A stretch of DNA of 64,000 bases from Imbricaverruca yamaguchii (GCA_034440575.1 JAOTOL010001605.1:798501-862500), one strand, 5' to 3'. Numbered from the stretch's first letter, positions 1 to 11,092 are shown. Numbers and translations: made by a program. The notes: generated by a model not told the origin, from the sequence alone.

Positions 1-544
1 GCAGGAATCGCGTGGTGCCACGGGTAATGGCAGTATGATGAGACAAGCTAACTGAAGATCACGGCCGGGTAGATGAAATTATTGGGAGGTAAAGCCAACA
101 GTGAAAGGGCACTCGCCTCCGCAATGTACATGAAAGAACACGCTTGCCAACACACCTACATGCACACATGAAGAGGGCAATGACTGTAAAAGGAAAGACA
201 TCACGATGAACTTGAAATTATTTTCATCCATTTGCAGAAAGTTGGAGATTACCACAACAATCAATTGCAAAGACGCACTATGATACATTGTAGAGTATAA
301 CTATTCCATTTTGGAACAAACCATATGGCACTCATGAAACCCAAGTTTAAGCAATTATAAAGACACGGAGGTGTGATGAAGGTGCCGCTGATGGCATTAG
401 TACAAAAACTACTGTTGGCATGAGACGCCAAAGGTGTGAAAGATTCACGCTCCCTCCCGTACTCTTCCCGACAATAAGACGATTAATTTATTATACACAG
501 AACATATAAATAGCAACAACAACAAGAAGCCCCGATAAGGTCAT
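1..544. other. Unassigned non-repetitive sequence
   Basis: I see no credible exon, RNA gene or repeat here. Short open frames are interrupted and have no convincing splice borders. The base composition is mixed. Confidence 0.4.
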
Positions 545-700
545 GTAGGCCCCCGCTTGAGGAGATGATTGCCCGACGCCAAGAAGAATTTTGTGGCTCC
601 ACCACTGGTTCAATGGAGTTTTATAGGAGTTTTATAGTTTACACTTGTCGTGGTGCAGTCGCCACGACAAGGGTATCCGTGTCTTTCGTGAGAGTGGAAG

Positions 701-915
701 GCGGGGGCGGTCCGTGGCACCCAAGTGAGGTGAGGGAGAAAAATCGCCAGATTTGTAACAATATTTCTCAAAAGTACCCATTATTATTTTATGTTAAGAT
801 GACTAGGAACAGCTTAACTTGGCGCTACAAGGTGTCAAACCTATCACGATCGTTCAGAAATCTGGATTTCAACCCTCTCTCTCGTGTTCAAATGCTTCCG
901 AGATTGCGAGGATGT
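701..915 (+). repeat. Dispersed repeat, plus-strand copy
   Basis: This ~215-bp segment recurs in inverted orientation at 2155-2381. Shared landmarks, in order, are GGGGCGGTCCGTGGCACCCA, CAAGTGAGGTGAGG, TATTTCTCAAAAGTACC, TTGGCGCTACAAGGTGTCAA and CTATCACGATCGTTCAGAAA. The two copies are about 85-90% identical by eye and bracket the 20-bp minisatellite and an AT-rich hairpin. The other copy starts CAGGGGCGG, which is reminiscent of hAT-type termini, but I found no matching terminal inverted repeat or target duplication. A translated frame runs through (residues GGPWHPSEVR) but is not supported as a gene. Confidence 0.75.
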
Positions 916-950
916 TTTCATACATAAAATATCGTTGGTTGATTGATTGA

Positions 951-1667
951 TTTGCCGCCACGGTAGCCCGGTTGCCGCCACGGCAGCTCAGTTGCCGCCA
1001 CGGTAGCTCAGTTACCGCCACGGCAGCTCAGATGCCGCCACGGCAGCTCAGATGCCGCCACGGTAGCTCAGTTGCCGCCACGGCAGCTCAGTTACCGCCA
1101 CGGCAGCTCAGATGCCGCCACGGCAGCTCAGATGCCGCCACGGCAGCTTAGATGCCGCCACGGTAGCTCAGTTGCCGCCACGGCAGCTCAGATGCCGCCA
1201 CGGTAGCTCGCCACTGATGCCGCCACGGTAGCTCAGTTGCCGCCACGGTAGCTCAGATGCCGCCACGGTAGCTCAGTATGCCGCCACGGCAGCTCAGATG
1301 CCGCCACGGCAGCTCAGATGCCGCCACGGCAGCTTAGATGCCGCCACGGTAGCTCAGTTACCGCCACGGTAGCTCAGTTACCGCCACGGTAGCTCTGTTA
1401 CCGCCACGGTAGCTCTGTTACCGCCACGGCAGCTCAGATGCCGCCACGGTAGCTGCCGCCACGGTAGTGTGCGGGCAGCTCAGTTCCATGCCGCCACGGC
1501 AGCTCAGATGCGCCACGGTAGCTCTGTTACCGCCACGGTAGCTCTGTTACCGCCACGGCAGCTCAGATGCCGCCACGGTAGCTCAGTTGCCGCCACGGCA
1601 GCTCAGTTACCGCCACGGCAGCTCAGATGCCGCCACGGCAGCTCAGATGCCGCCACGGTAGCTCGGT
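951..1667. repeat. 20-bp minisatellite, about 36 copies
   Basis: The unit is TTGCCGCCACGGTAGCTCAG. Variation is nearly limited to the first three bases (TTG, ATG, TTA) and one C/T in CGG(C/T)AGC. A few units are shortened or expanded at 1200-1215, 1450-1490 and 1505. The left edge adjoins the dispersed repeat and the right edge runs into unique sequence. Confidence 0.95.
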
Positions 1668-2018
1668 TGGTTTGAGCGCTGGCCTGTACTGTTCACCCCT
1701 GTCCTGACAACACAGGGCTCGAGTCGCTTCGCGTGCTCGCATTTAGCCCCCGGCCGTGAGTGTCAGTTGGCAGCTGGCCCGATAAGGCCGGGGACGAGCT
1801 ACGAGCTACCGGGGGGCCGTGTCGGTGCATTGGCGGCACGTTACACTTTCGATCAAAATTCTGCCGTGGAACTGGAATTCGTGGATCGGGTGGTGGGGCC
1901 AGGGTTCACGCAACAAGCTCTGCTTAGCAATAGAACCCTGGTTCCTGAAGCCACCCCAGCAACAACTCGGATTACATTTTTTAAATTGAGGTTTTCATAT
2001 TTTCCCATCTCATAACCG

Positions 2019-2166
2019 GAAATAGCTGGGATACACACACACACATACATACTATATATGTTACATATAAATAACATATATGTATATATTATATATACAT
2101 ATATATATGATTTATATATAACATATATAATATATATAATATGTGTGTGTGTATCCCAGCAATTTC
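2019..2166. repeat. AT-rich hairpin with ~26-bp arms
   Basis: Left arm 2019-2046 (GAAATAGCTGGGATACACAC...) is the reverse complement of right arm 2141-2166 (...GTGTATCCCAGCAATTTC) with one mismatch and a small length difference in the CA run. The ~95-bp loop is almost pure A/T and is itself rich in self-complementary ATATAT and ACATAT tracts, so the whole could extrude as a cruciform. It abuts the minus copy of the dispersed repeat. Confidence 0.8.
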
Positions 2167-2381
2167 GGAAGCATTTGAGCACGAGTGAGAGGGTTGAAAT
2201 CCACTGATTTCTGAACGATCGTGATAGTTTTGACACCTTGTAGCGCCAAATTAAGTTGTTCCTAGTCATCATAACATAAAATAATAATTGGTACTTTTGA
2301 GAAATATTGGTTTTATAATTTTATCTGCCTCCGGCAATTTTATCTGCCTCACCTCACTTGGGTGCCACGGACCGCCCCTGG
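2155..2381 (-). repeat. Dispersed repeat, minus-strand copy
   Basis: This is the inverted copy of 701-915. On the minus strand it begins CAGGGGCGGTCCGTGG. It differs from the plus copy by a small local duplication: the 16-mer GGCAGATAAAATTGCC is followed by a second GGCAGATAAAATT at 2315-2350. Confidence 0.75.
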
Positions 2382-2692
2382 CTTTTAGGTTTGTTTCAGT
2401 TCTGATAAATCTGGTGTCCTTTTTCTCCTTCTTGCTAATGTCCCTTACCATTGCGCACTTCAAAATATCGAAAGATATCGTTGATTCACTTTAATTTACC
2501 TTGCCTCTTTTCGTCCTGTTTAACTTCCATAACGGGAGGACTTCCTGGGAGCTTTTACGCTCCAACACTTGTTGCAACTGAATTGACCCCATATATACCG
2601 AAACAGCCACATGCAATACTGGCTTCAGTTATCGACACCTGGTGTCAGGGTTTCAATCAACCCATGCTGCAGTTCTCCCGTCCTGACCCACG

Positions 2693-3056
2693 CTTACCAA
2701 TCAAGGTCAAGTGTGAGCTCTCAGTCCGCCGTCAGCAGACAATTATCCGGGGGACGGGTGCCAATCAAGGCAAGGGGAGTCTCCGTCAGCAGACAATTCT
2801 CCGGGGACGGGTGCCAATCAAGGTCAAGTGTGAGCCTTCAGACAGCCGTCAGCAGACAATTCTCCGGGGACGGGTGCCAATCAAGGTCAAGTGTGAGCCC
2901 TCAGACCGCCGTCAGCAGACAATTCTCCGGGGGACGGGTGCCAATCAAGGTCAAGTGTGAGCTCTCAGTCCGCCGTCAGCAGACAATTCTCCGGGGGACG
3001 GGTGCCAATCAAGGTCAAGTGTGAGCCCTCAGGCCGCCGTCAGCAGACAGTTATGC
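2693..3056. repeat. 63-64-bp minisatellite, about 5.5 copies
   Basis: The unit runs from CGGGTGCCAATCAAGGTCAA through GTGTGAGC and CCGTCAGCAGACAATT to CTCCGGGG. One unit is internally shortened near 2770. Open frames across it simply reflect the repeat. The last unit is diverged (CAGACAGTTATGCGGG). Confidence 0.9.
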
Positions 3057-3777
3057 GGGTGTGAGCACCGTGCGACGGGCCCTCGGGCAATGCCACTGGT
3101 GAGACCACCAGCGGTTCACCCAGGCTCGCGAGCCCATGGTGCACGCCCGGCGGCTGGGAGGCCGCCGTTTGTCCTGTTATGTGTTCAGTGACATTGACCT
3201 TGCCTGGTGGCCAAACCGGTCGGCAGGAAGTCCGCCCGAGATCGGACTTGGAGCGGAAATCTCCCGCACCTGAAGCAGATCCGCAGGCCGGCCGTGCCAC
3301 CGATTAAGGCGGAAGTGATAACATCAAAATTACACGTGTTCGTTGTTGGGGGGATCCGATAACTTTGATGGGAGCACCTGTTTGGAGGCGTGGTATTTCT
3401 CCCGGGAGGCGCCACTGTTGTTTTGAAAGAGTGTAGCCATTTTCGAGCGTTATGCCGGTACGCATTTTCTACTCAGAGTGCTCCATAGGCTGAGAAATTC
3501 GCTGATCTGGGTGATATAGGGCGGGGGTGCAGACGAGCGTCATGAAGGGACGTCTTTTCTCCGCTGAGGAGGGGACACATGCTTTCAGTCCCCTGCTTGC
3601 CTGTATATGCAAATGGTTCGTTCTGATCTGAAACGAAGGCGAGTTGTTGTTCAGTTTCCAAAATGCACGCTATTCCGTGTTCATTGATTCCTGAAAATGT
3701 TATGACATAGATGTGCAGTGATTTATTGGTGCCCAGAGGCCAAAGTTAATGCCTCTAAGCCCCAGTAATCGATGGCT
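3057..3777. other. Unassigned sequence
   Basis: Mixed-composition unique sequence. I see no exon with credible splice sites, no RNA gene and no repeat. Confidence 0.35.
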
Positions 3778-3832
3778 CACACTTCACTTTTATGATGCGT
3801 TGACCGCTTGGTCATTTAGCCGCCGTAACCGT
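3778..3832 (-). mobile_element. SINE-B 3' fragment (diverged)
   Basis: The plus-strand stretch CTTTTATGATGCGTTGACCG, CTTGGTCATTTAGC, CGCCGTAAC matches the tail region of SINE-B at 60.93-60.98 kb (CTTTTACGACGCGTTCAACC, GCTAGGTGGTATAGCG) at roughly 70% over about 45 bp. No tRNA-like head is recognisable on its upstream side, so it is a partial or old copy. Confidence 0.5.
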
Positions 3833-5385
3833 TCCAAGAACCACAGCCGACTGCGCGAAGTCAATTGGGTAGGTTTGCACCTCTCAAGTCAAGTCAACCT
3901 CTTGTTGGTTCCAGATAGTGATGGCCAGGATGGATGATGAAAAACTTCGCAAGGGAAGCGAAGCAAAATAGTTGTTCCAATTCAACAATATGTGTACCAT
4001 GTAGTTCAATGCTCTGTTGGGTATGAATGAATGTAAGAAAACGGCATAAAATAACCTTCTACTCATATTAACCCTCCCGGTCATTACGGCCAGGTCCTCA
4101 TACCCCGTCTCGGGAGGGGGTGGGGGGAGGACAGTATACACTCTTCTCTAATCTCCAAACTAATCGTCGCACGAAAACAACCGGGGTATTTTCGCTGGAA
4201 AGCTCCTAAGCAATTTCTTTTCTGGTTGAACTGTTTTGGAGGTGATCCCACTTGAGCTCGATCACCACGAATGACCTGACCTCAGTATTTTCATACAACA
4301 TGCAAAATTGATGCGGGAAGAGCATGCCAAATTTATGCGCGCTGCCGTGCGCCGTTTTTCACTATCCGCCGAAAAACTTAAAGGTGTGTATAAAAAGCCT
4401 CTTCCCTGATATGGCACGGCTTAGGACAGGAAATATAATCGAAATAATACTGGCTATATTCCGGCCATTGGCCTTCGTTAGCACTAACGAATTCCGCTCC
4501 GATTAAAGAACCGTTTGCGAACCACTAAAAAATACCCTCCAAAATATATCCAATGTTAAGTCGGCCCGATGTCACGTTTCAATATGAGCAAAAAGGTTAT
4601 CTTACGCCGTTTTCGTAATTATGTGTGAAGCGTGGCCTAAAAGTACTCTGATAATCGGGTTCACGGTTGGGATAGCGCAGCCGTTACGCGGCGCCCCTCC
4701 GGCAGCAGGTGAGGAAATGGCGGGCCATTTGTGGCGCGTGACAGCTGTACCGCACGGGTTTATCATCACTCCGGGCGCATAGGTATAAATTTCCAGCGGA
4801 TTTTCGACGGAACGCCGCTGCAACCGAAGTGCATCGCACCGCGACTTAAACAGAGCGCTTGCCGTGACAACGCTCTATCCGACACAATCGGATCCCTTGA
4901 CGCTTCGCACAGCACAGCTCGCGCCGCGGACGATCGACTGTGGGCGCTCCCGAACTGAAAACTTGCACCTCTGTTCGGCGGCTGCGTCACACATTCGTCA
5001 CGTTCGCCGGGTGACCGGCGCCACAAATGTCGGCTGTCGCCGTCACGGCGTGTTGCACGGCGCGGCCGACCCCAGCCGACGACGACAGTTCGGGGAACGC
5101 AGCTCACGAATGAGGTGGTGCTGCGCCGGTCAGGGGTGGCGATCGGTTTTCACCTGCCTTTGTGTCGACCGTAGCCCAGATCCATGCATCAGAGTCCACG
5201 AAAGCTCCTGTCATTGTATCGGCTGCAACTCGGATCCACGCACCGGAATCCACGCATGCTTTCAGTTCTCGCCCCAATCGGCGACATCTGACGGCGTTCT
5301 CGACGGTCACGTGGGCTGAAGGGCCGCCGGGAAGCGGTCAGATAAGAAGCCGACATTGAAATGTTACCACCGCCGGCGGGTCCGC
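3833..5385. other. Unassigned sequence with isolated TATA-like motifs
   Basis: No repeat or coding exon is supported. TATA-like motifs occur at 4389 (TATAAAAAG) and 4784 (TATAAAT), but neither has an initiator-like TCAGT about 30 bases downstream. The 4.6-5.3 kb part is GC-rich and has overlapping short open frames on both strands without domain signatures. Confidence 0.35.
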
Positions 5386-6336
5386 GACAGTGCCGAGATG
5401 GGGTGAACTGAAGGCTGGGTCAGGGTCAAAATATGGTGAACTGAAGGCTGGGTCAGCGTCCAAATGGGGTGAACTGAAGGCTGGGTCAGCGTCCAAATGG
5501 GGTGAACTGAAGGCTGGGTCAGCGTCCAAATGGGGTGTACTGAAGGCTGGGTCAAGGCTGGGTCAGCGTCCACATGTGGTGAACTGAAGGCTGGGTCAGC
5601 ATCCAAATGGGGTGAACTGAAGGCTGGGTCAGTGTCCAAATGGGGTGAACTGAAGGCTGGGTCAGCGTCCAAATGGGGTGAACTGAAGGCTGGGTCAGCG
5701 TCCAAATGGGGTGTACTGAAGGCTGGGTCAAGGCTGGGTCAGCGTCCACATGTGGTGAACTGAAGGCTGGGTCAGCGTCCAACTGGGGTATACTGAAGGC
5801 TAGGTCAGCGTCCACATGTGGTGAACTGAAGGCTGGGTCAGCATCCAACTGGGTATACTGGAAGGCTGGGTCAGCGTCCAACTGGGGTAACTGAAGGCTG
5901 GGTCAGCGTCAAAATTGTGTGAACTGAAGGCTGGGTCAGCGTCCGAATGGGGTGAACCGAAGGCTGGGTCAGCGTCCAAATGGGGTGAACTGAAGGCTGG
6001 GTCAGTGTCCAAATGGGGTGAACTGAAGGCTGGGTCAGCGTCCAAATGGGGTGAACTGAAGGCTGGGTCAGCGTCCAAATGGGGTGAACTGAAGGCTGGG
6101 TCAGGGTCAAAATATTGTGAACTGAAGGCTGGGTCAGCGTCCAAATGGGGTGAACTGAAGGCTGGGTCAGGGTCAAAATATGGTGAACTGAAGGCTGGGT
6201 CAGCGTACAAATGGGGTGAACTGAAGGCTGGGCCGCCAAACGGGGTACTGAAGGCTAGGTCAGCGTCTAAATGGGTGAACTGAAGGCTGGGTCAGCGTCC
6301 AAATGGGTGAACTGAAGGCTGGGTCAGCGTCCGACC
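5386..6336. repeat. 33-bp minisatellite, about 28 copies
   Basis: The unit is GGTGAACTGAAGGCTGGGTC followed by AGCGTCCAAATGG. Variation is concentrated in the second part (GTCCAAATG, GTCAAAATA, GTCCACATGT, GTCCAACTG). Around 5540-5560 and 5720-5745 a longer block, including a doubled AAGGCTGGGTC, is itself duplicated, giving a higher-order repeat. Because 33 is divisible by three, long meaningless frames stay open on both strands. Confidence 0.95.
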
Positions 6337-7401
6337 GAGTCCTTACGCCAGCAAACTATTAGTCACCGGACTGCAACGAGCAGCACAACGGTGTCTACAA
6401 CCCGTCCGGCAGGTTCGTATATATTTATACTAACAGTATTTAATTTTAATGGAGATGGGGCAGCTCTGTAGATACCAATAGTGTTTACGTAAATCAGCAA
6501 GCCTGTACCTATGTGCATCTCTCTAAAATGGCAAGCGTCAAGTGCCATCGTAAAGCTCTCGACGTTACGCCTGACCAGCTAAACGATTATTTTGTTGCCA
6601 TTGGACCACGCATTGCTGATGAGGTTGCTGGTTGGGATGCCTCCCCGAGCCTGGCCTGTTGTTTGCAGCGAGTAGACGCCTGTGCATTCTGCCTAGTACC
6701 ACTGTCCCTCTCCGGGCTGCGCACCATCGTGTTCGGCATGAACAGCTCATCCGCCTGCGGGACGGACGGCATCAGCGTGGGTATGATCCGGCTGAGCTTT
6801 GACGTCATTGGCAGTGTGCTTCTGCATTTAGTCGACTCCGGCCTCACCAATCCCGACGTCTCCATCTCCTGGAAACACTACACAGTTTATCTCATCTTTA
6901 AATCCGGTAACCCTACCAGCCCATCCAACTACCTCGCATCTCTGTTGTCTCGGTCATTGCCAAAATTGCGGAGCGTGCTGTCCACCAGCTGTTCTACACC
7001 TATCTATCCAACAGCGTCTCTCCTACCCAATATGGTTTCCACCCCCTCACTCAACGGAGACCGCGCTAATATCCATATCCGACCAGATCCTATCGGCCAA
7101 TGATCGTGGCGAGATATCCCTCCTTTGTCTGTTGGACTTGAGCAAACGCTTTGATGTGATAGACCATTCAAAACTCTTGACCAAATTAAGCTAGCACGGT
7201 ATTGACACTTCATGGTTTTCGGCCTATCTGAGAGATCATACCCAGAGTGTCAACCTCACTGACAGTCTGGGTCGCAGCATAAAGTATGTGCCACTTCTAA
7301 ACAACATCGGAGTTTTCGAAGGCTCATCTATCGGCCCTTTGCTCTAATGCGTCTTCGCCAACGATCTCAGTCTGTTCGCTGAAGGCGCTCAGTCGTTCAT
7401 G

Positions 7402-7482
7402 CAGTTCGTATGCTGGGCGCTGTATGACCAACGCAGTCGATGCGCCCGAACGCGCAAATGACCAACCAACCAGTTCGTATGC
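7402..7482 (+). mobile_element. 57-bp micro-retroposon inserted in the LINE, with 12-bp target duplication
   Basis: The insert 7414-7470 is flanked by CAGTTCGTATGC at 7402-7413 and again at 7471-7482. It starts TGGGCGCTGTATGACC, contains GCAGTCGATGCGCCC and ends AAATGACCAACCAAC. Ignoring the insert and one repeat copy, the host LINE reads SSYADDTQILVTG, so it landed exactly in the catalytic YADD codons. GGGCGC and GCGCCC inside the insert can pair as a 6-bp stem. Related copies lie at 17.5, 18.6, 59.7 and 60.7 kb. Confidence 0.88.
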
Positions 7483-7608
7483 AGATGACACACAAATTTT
7501 GGTCACCGGAGACATAACTGGCATCCAAAGTGTCGCCACTGAGTTGGAGCACGTCCTGTCCTCCCTCGACGTTTGGTTCCGCGGTAACGGTCTAAAAGTA
7601 AATGCGGA

Positions 7609-7826
7609 GAAAACCCATCTTAATACAACGAAGAATGGCTCTTAAGTGCTCCTGGGTTTTAGACATTGCGTGAGACGAAATGTACGACAGTCAATATACC
7701 AGGAGGTGCCGAAACGTTGAGTAATATAGCATAATCCCTAACGCTACTTTTGATGTAAACTCAGCACCTCCTGGTATATTGAGGGTCGTACATTTCGTCT
7801 CACGCAATGTCTGAAAACCCATCTTA
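7609..7826. mobile_element. Structured ~190-bp foldback-like retroposon with ~14-bp target duplication
   Basis: GAAAACCCATCTTA occurs at 7609-7622 and 7813-7826. Skipping one copy plus the intervening ~190 bp restores the LINE frame KTHLMVFGS. Inside, 7654-7709 and 7764-7820 are inverted repeats of about 56 bp (GACGAAATGTACGAC / GTCGTACATTTCGTC, and CAATATACCAGGAGGTGC / GCACCTCCTGGTATATTG) around a ~54-bp centre. The first ~50 bp (TAATACAACGAAG, GGCTCTTAAGTGCTCCTGGG) are shared with the element at 37647-37883, where the central segment lies in the opposite orientation. Confidence 0.85.
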
Positions 7827-8269
7827 TGGTATTTGGCAGCCAGCAAAATCTGCGCAGCCTCCCCAACTTCATTGCAACGTTTCGCGATCAACAATTGCTC
7901 CCCTGTTCGGAAGAAAAAATATAGGGCTCACTTATGATCGCACCCTGAGCTGGGAGTCGTATGTTTCCACCGCTACCAGACGATGTTTCGGAACTTTGGC
8001 CGGTCTGTCGCATCTCAGCGGCCGCCTGCCACAATCTGTCATCTCGGTGCTCGTCAATGCCTTGGTGCTCTCTCAGATCCGGTACTACATTTCGGTGTAC
8101 GGAAATAGTACGAAAAGAAATGTATCGGATTAAGAAAACTCAACTATGGGGCAAAAGTTATTTTCGGAAGATCCAACCGTTTGACCATGCCACGGGTCTG
8201 TTAGAGCGTCTCGGCTGGATGAGCGCTGAGAACCTGGCCGCATACCGCACGCTGAGCCGGGGGAAGCTC

Positions 8270-8348
8270 ATTAGATCTACTTTCAGATCTGAAAATAGAT
8301 CTTCTAAGCGTAGATCTACTGAAAATAGATCTTCTGAAAGTAGGTCTT
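8270..8348. repeat. Short imperfect repeat cluster of AGATCT
   Basis: Five AGATCT hexamers occur within about 75 bp (for example TAGATCTACT, GAAAATAGATCTTCT). The cluster interrupts the C-terminal coding region of the LINE and looks like a local slippage expansion of a ~20-bp segment. Confidence 0.7.
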
Positions 8349-8930
8349 ATGAGCCTAACCCGCTGAGCCTACTTCACAAGGCGCGCCAACTGTAGGAGCT
8401 GGCTTCATTAGCCGGCACTATCTCAACAGTCGCCGAGCACCGTGACCGCCACACCCGTCAGGACCGGGACAGATACGTCCCCAGGTCGCGAACAGAGATG
8501 GACAGGCTCCGCTTTTTTGTTTGTTCCTGAAGTCCTGCCCTGTACAATGAACTGCCACACGAACTGAGGAAACTGCCAGTTCCCACGTTTGGTCGCCGCC
8601 TTAGGCGGGTTTTGTGCATGGGACCGGTCAGATTGACCTGACCTGCTTTCTGACTTCCTATCATACTCGCTGACCTCTTATCATACTTGCTGACTTATTT
8701 TAATACCAGCTGACTTCTTAGCGTACTTACCGTACTTGCTGACTCCGTGCCGCTGGTATGAGGAATTGTTATATATTTTTATGGGTCTTTGACAACCTTT
8801 TTTCTTCATGTGAAATATGTTTTAAAAATGGACTGTAATAAGCTGTAATAGGCGTGCAATGGACTGTAAAGAAGGCTGTGATAGCCACGAGTTTATTGTG
8901 GATGGCCTGAATATACGTCGTCGTCTTTAA

Positions 8931-9611
8931 ATGCACATGTGTTAATTGCATATGCTGTTCTCATCGATCACAGCTAAGCGCCCACGTTGGACACATACTG
9001 GCTTCAAGGAACTTGTCCGAATGTTAACTGGGGTCGTTGATTGGAACAGGGTATCACGTGCTGCAGTGTTTGCTTCGTGGACCCTGACCCGACCGCTTGA
9101 CCTGGGGATTCCCGTTCACATAATTATAGCCGGAAGCATGCCGTGCTGCCAACGGGGCCGTCCCGGCCGTCCAGCCGCCGCATTCCCGCCCTTCTCAGTT
9201 CTCACGCCAGGTGTCAACCCACTAACTAAGCCGGGGGTCAAATGCTGGCGCGATTAGCGACTTAAGGTCTTGTGAGCCGGGGGGGGGGGGAGCAATGTCG
9301 ACTGGCGTTTCTGCCAACCGGGCTATTTGAGCAGCAATACAAAACGAAACGATGCGCGGAGTGTCCTTCGCTTCCTCTCAGCAGGAGAGGGAGTCCGTCG
9401 CCACTTACCGGAGGGGGCACCGAGCAGAGGGCGTGACGCCACGACACGCTCCCGTCACCTCCGTCACACACGGAATGCCCCCGCGAGCGGGCCGCGCCGA
9501 CGCACCATCGCCGCCGTGACGTCACACGACGGCGGGGTCGGCGGGCATGCGAGCAAAAACTTCCGCCCCGAGGCGGGCGTCGCGGCGGCCGCCCGGCAAC
9601 AGTCACCGCGA
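8931..9611. other. Unassigned GC-rich sequence
   Basis: No exon or element is recognised. A run of ten G lies near 9279-9290. Open frames on both strands here have no domain signature. Confidence 0.35.
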
Positions 9612-10417
9612 CACTGGATAGCCGGCTGGATAGCCAGCTGGATAGCTCGCTGGATAATCGGCTGGAGAACCGGCTGGATAACCGGCTGGATAGCCGGCTG
9701 GATAGCCGGCTGGATAGCCGGCTGGATAGCCGGCTGGATAGCCGGCTGGATAGCTGGCTGGATAATCGGCTGGAGAACCGGCTGGATAACGGCTGGATAG
9801 CCGGCTGGATAGCCGGCTGGATAGCCGGCTGGATAGCCGGCTGGATAGCCGGCTGGATAGCCGGCTGGATAGCCGGCTGGATAGCCGGCTGGATAGCCGG
9901 CTGGATAGCTGGCTGGATAGCCAGCTGGATAGCTCCTGGATAGCTAGCTGGATAGCCGGCTGGATAGCCGGCTGGATAGCCGGCTGGATAGCCGGCTGGA
10001 TAGCCAGCTGGATAGCTGGCTGGATAGCTGGCTGGATAACCGGCTGGATGGCCGGCTGGATAACGACTGGATAATCGGCTGGATAGCCGGCTGGATAGCC
10101 GGCTGGATAGCCGGCTGGATAGCCGGCTGGATAGCCGGCTGGATAACGACTGGATAACCGGCTGGATGGCCGGCTGGATAACGACTGGATAATCGGCTGG
10201 ATAGCCGGCTGGATAGTCGGCTGGATAGTCGGCTGAATTACCGACCTGATAGCCAGCTGGATAATCGGCTGGATAGCCAGCTGGATAACGGCTGGATAGC
10301 CAGCTGGATAATCAGCTGGGTAGCCAGCTGGATAACGGCTGGATAGCCAGCTGGATAGTCGGCTGAGTAACCGACTGGATAACCGGTTGGATGGCCGACT
10401 AGGTGGCCGGCTGGATC
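9612..10417. repeat. 12-bp minisatellite, about 66 copies
   Basis: The unit is CTGGATAGCCGG. Variants CTGGATAGCTGG, CTGGATAATCGG, CTGGATAACGG and CTGGATGGCCGG are distributed in patches, and the 3' third is more heterogeneous (GGATAACGACTGGATAATC blocks). The centre around 9790-9910 is almost homogeneous. The unit contains a near-palindrome (AGCCGGCT across unit junctions). Confidence 0.95.
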
Positions 10418-10890
10418 GGAGGTGGTGGATCTGCCAGTGTCGGGAGTGTCAGGTACCGGGCGATCCCGGAGCTGGGCGAGGTCAGGTCGGCCAGCACACG
10501 GTCGTCACGGTCCGTCGCCAGCCGTCACGGCCGCAGCGGGAACGTCGCAGAGTGAAATACAGCCGTGCGGTTACGTATCAAGCCTCATACGCATAGCGGC
10601 GTAGCTGCTATATTAGCTGTGATCCAATCGACAATCCAGCATGCAGTTGATTTTTTTCACTGGGAAGGGGGATGACTGTTGCATAAATATGCGTGCACAT
10701 TGCATGATGTGTTAGTGTAGCCGACATTGCACCTTGAACATGACCATTGAACATAAGAAATGCTTCGATATCCCTGGAACATAAGGAATGCTTCGGTCCT
10801 GGGATGGGGTAGTGGATAATTATCCGCTCCAATTTGCTTGTTATTCCAGTCTGTCGAGCGAAACGACGTATTTTCCCCAAGGGGCCGGTG
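10418..10890. other. Unassigned sequence
   Basis: Unique sequence between the 12-bp array and a candidate core promoter. A small duplication of GGAATGCTTCG / AGAAATGCTTCG with ACATAAG is seen near 10750-10795. No coding exon is supported. Confidence 0.35.
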
Positions 10891-10926
10891 TATAAATTGG
10901 CACGATTCGACGTCACACGCTCAGTT
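10891..10926 (+). promoter_or_regulatory. Candidate TATA + initiator core promoter
   Basis: TATAAATTGG begins at 10891 and TCAGTTG begins at 10921, placing the initiator A about 32 bases from the first T of the TATA box. This is the spacing and the TCAGT initiator typical of arthropod RNA polymerase II promoters. I see no DPE match and no obvious coding exon immediately downstream, so the transcript, if any, is unknown. Confidence 0.4.
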
Positions 10927-11092
10927 GACTAGGCGTCCTCCACTTTAAGGGCACGGCGTGGCTTGCCGACTGTCGACGGTCCGTTCCCAGCGAGACAATG
11001 CGACAATGCAACTACAACCGGGCACCAGGGCTCTCCAACTGCGGTCGCTCACAGCGTCCGAAGCGGGCACGAGAGCGGACTGTACAGAGTGG

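Larger units (their letters stand above)
6511..8930 (+). mobile_element. CR1/L2-like non-LTR retrotransposon, decayed, with two nested insertions
   Basis: A reverse transcriptase can be followed across three frames. Recognisable blocks are DQLNDYFVAIGP (6570s), SACGTDGIS with SISWKHYTVYLIFKSGNP (6750-6910), a frameshift, then ISVVSVIAKIAERAVHQL and SVSPTQYGFHPL, a frameshift, STETALISISDQIL, the palm aspartate block CLLDLSKRFDVIDHSKLL (7128-7180), an in-frame TAG, HGIDTSWFSAYLRDHTQSVN, SIGPLL, the YADDTQI box (interrupted, see 7402-7482), and KVNAEKTHL (interrupted, see 7609-7826). The C-terminal part has FGRKNIGLTYDRTLSWESYV, QIRYYISVYGNS, LLERLGW and ALYNELPHELRKLPVPTFGR. The 3' end is GATAGCCACGAGTTTATTGT, then GGATGGCCTGAAT and a short (CGT)n. 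The 5' part (ORF1, endonuclease) is missing. Several stops and shifts show that it is dead. The 3' terminus resembles the LINE end at 27.8-28.1 kb. Confidence 0.9.

Noticed and set aside
4389..4820. TATA-like motifs at 4389 and 4784 as promoters
   Set aside because: No initiator or other core element at the expected distance and no downstream exon.
6513..7103. 196-aa frame as a host gene
   Set aside because: Its residues are reverse-transcriptase blocks of a LINE that continues in other frames.
9612..10417. Telomere- or centromere-type satellite
   Set aside because: The 12-bp unit does not resemble known telomeric repeats, and the array is short and flanked by unique DNA.
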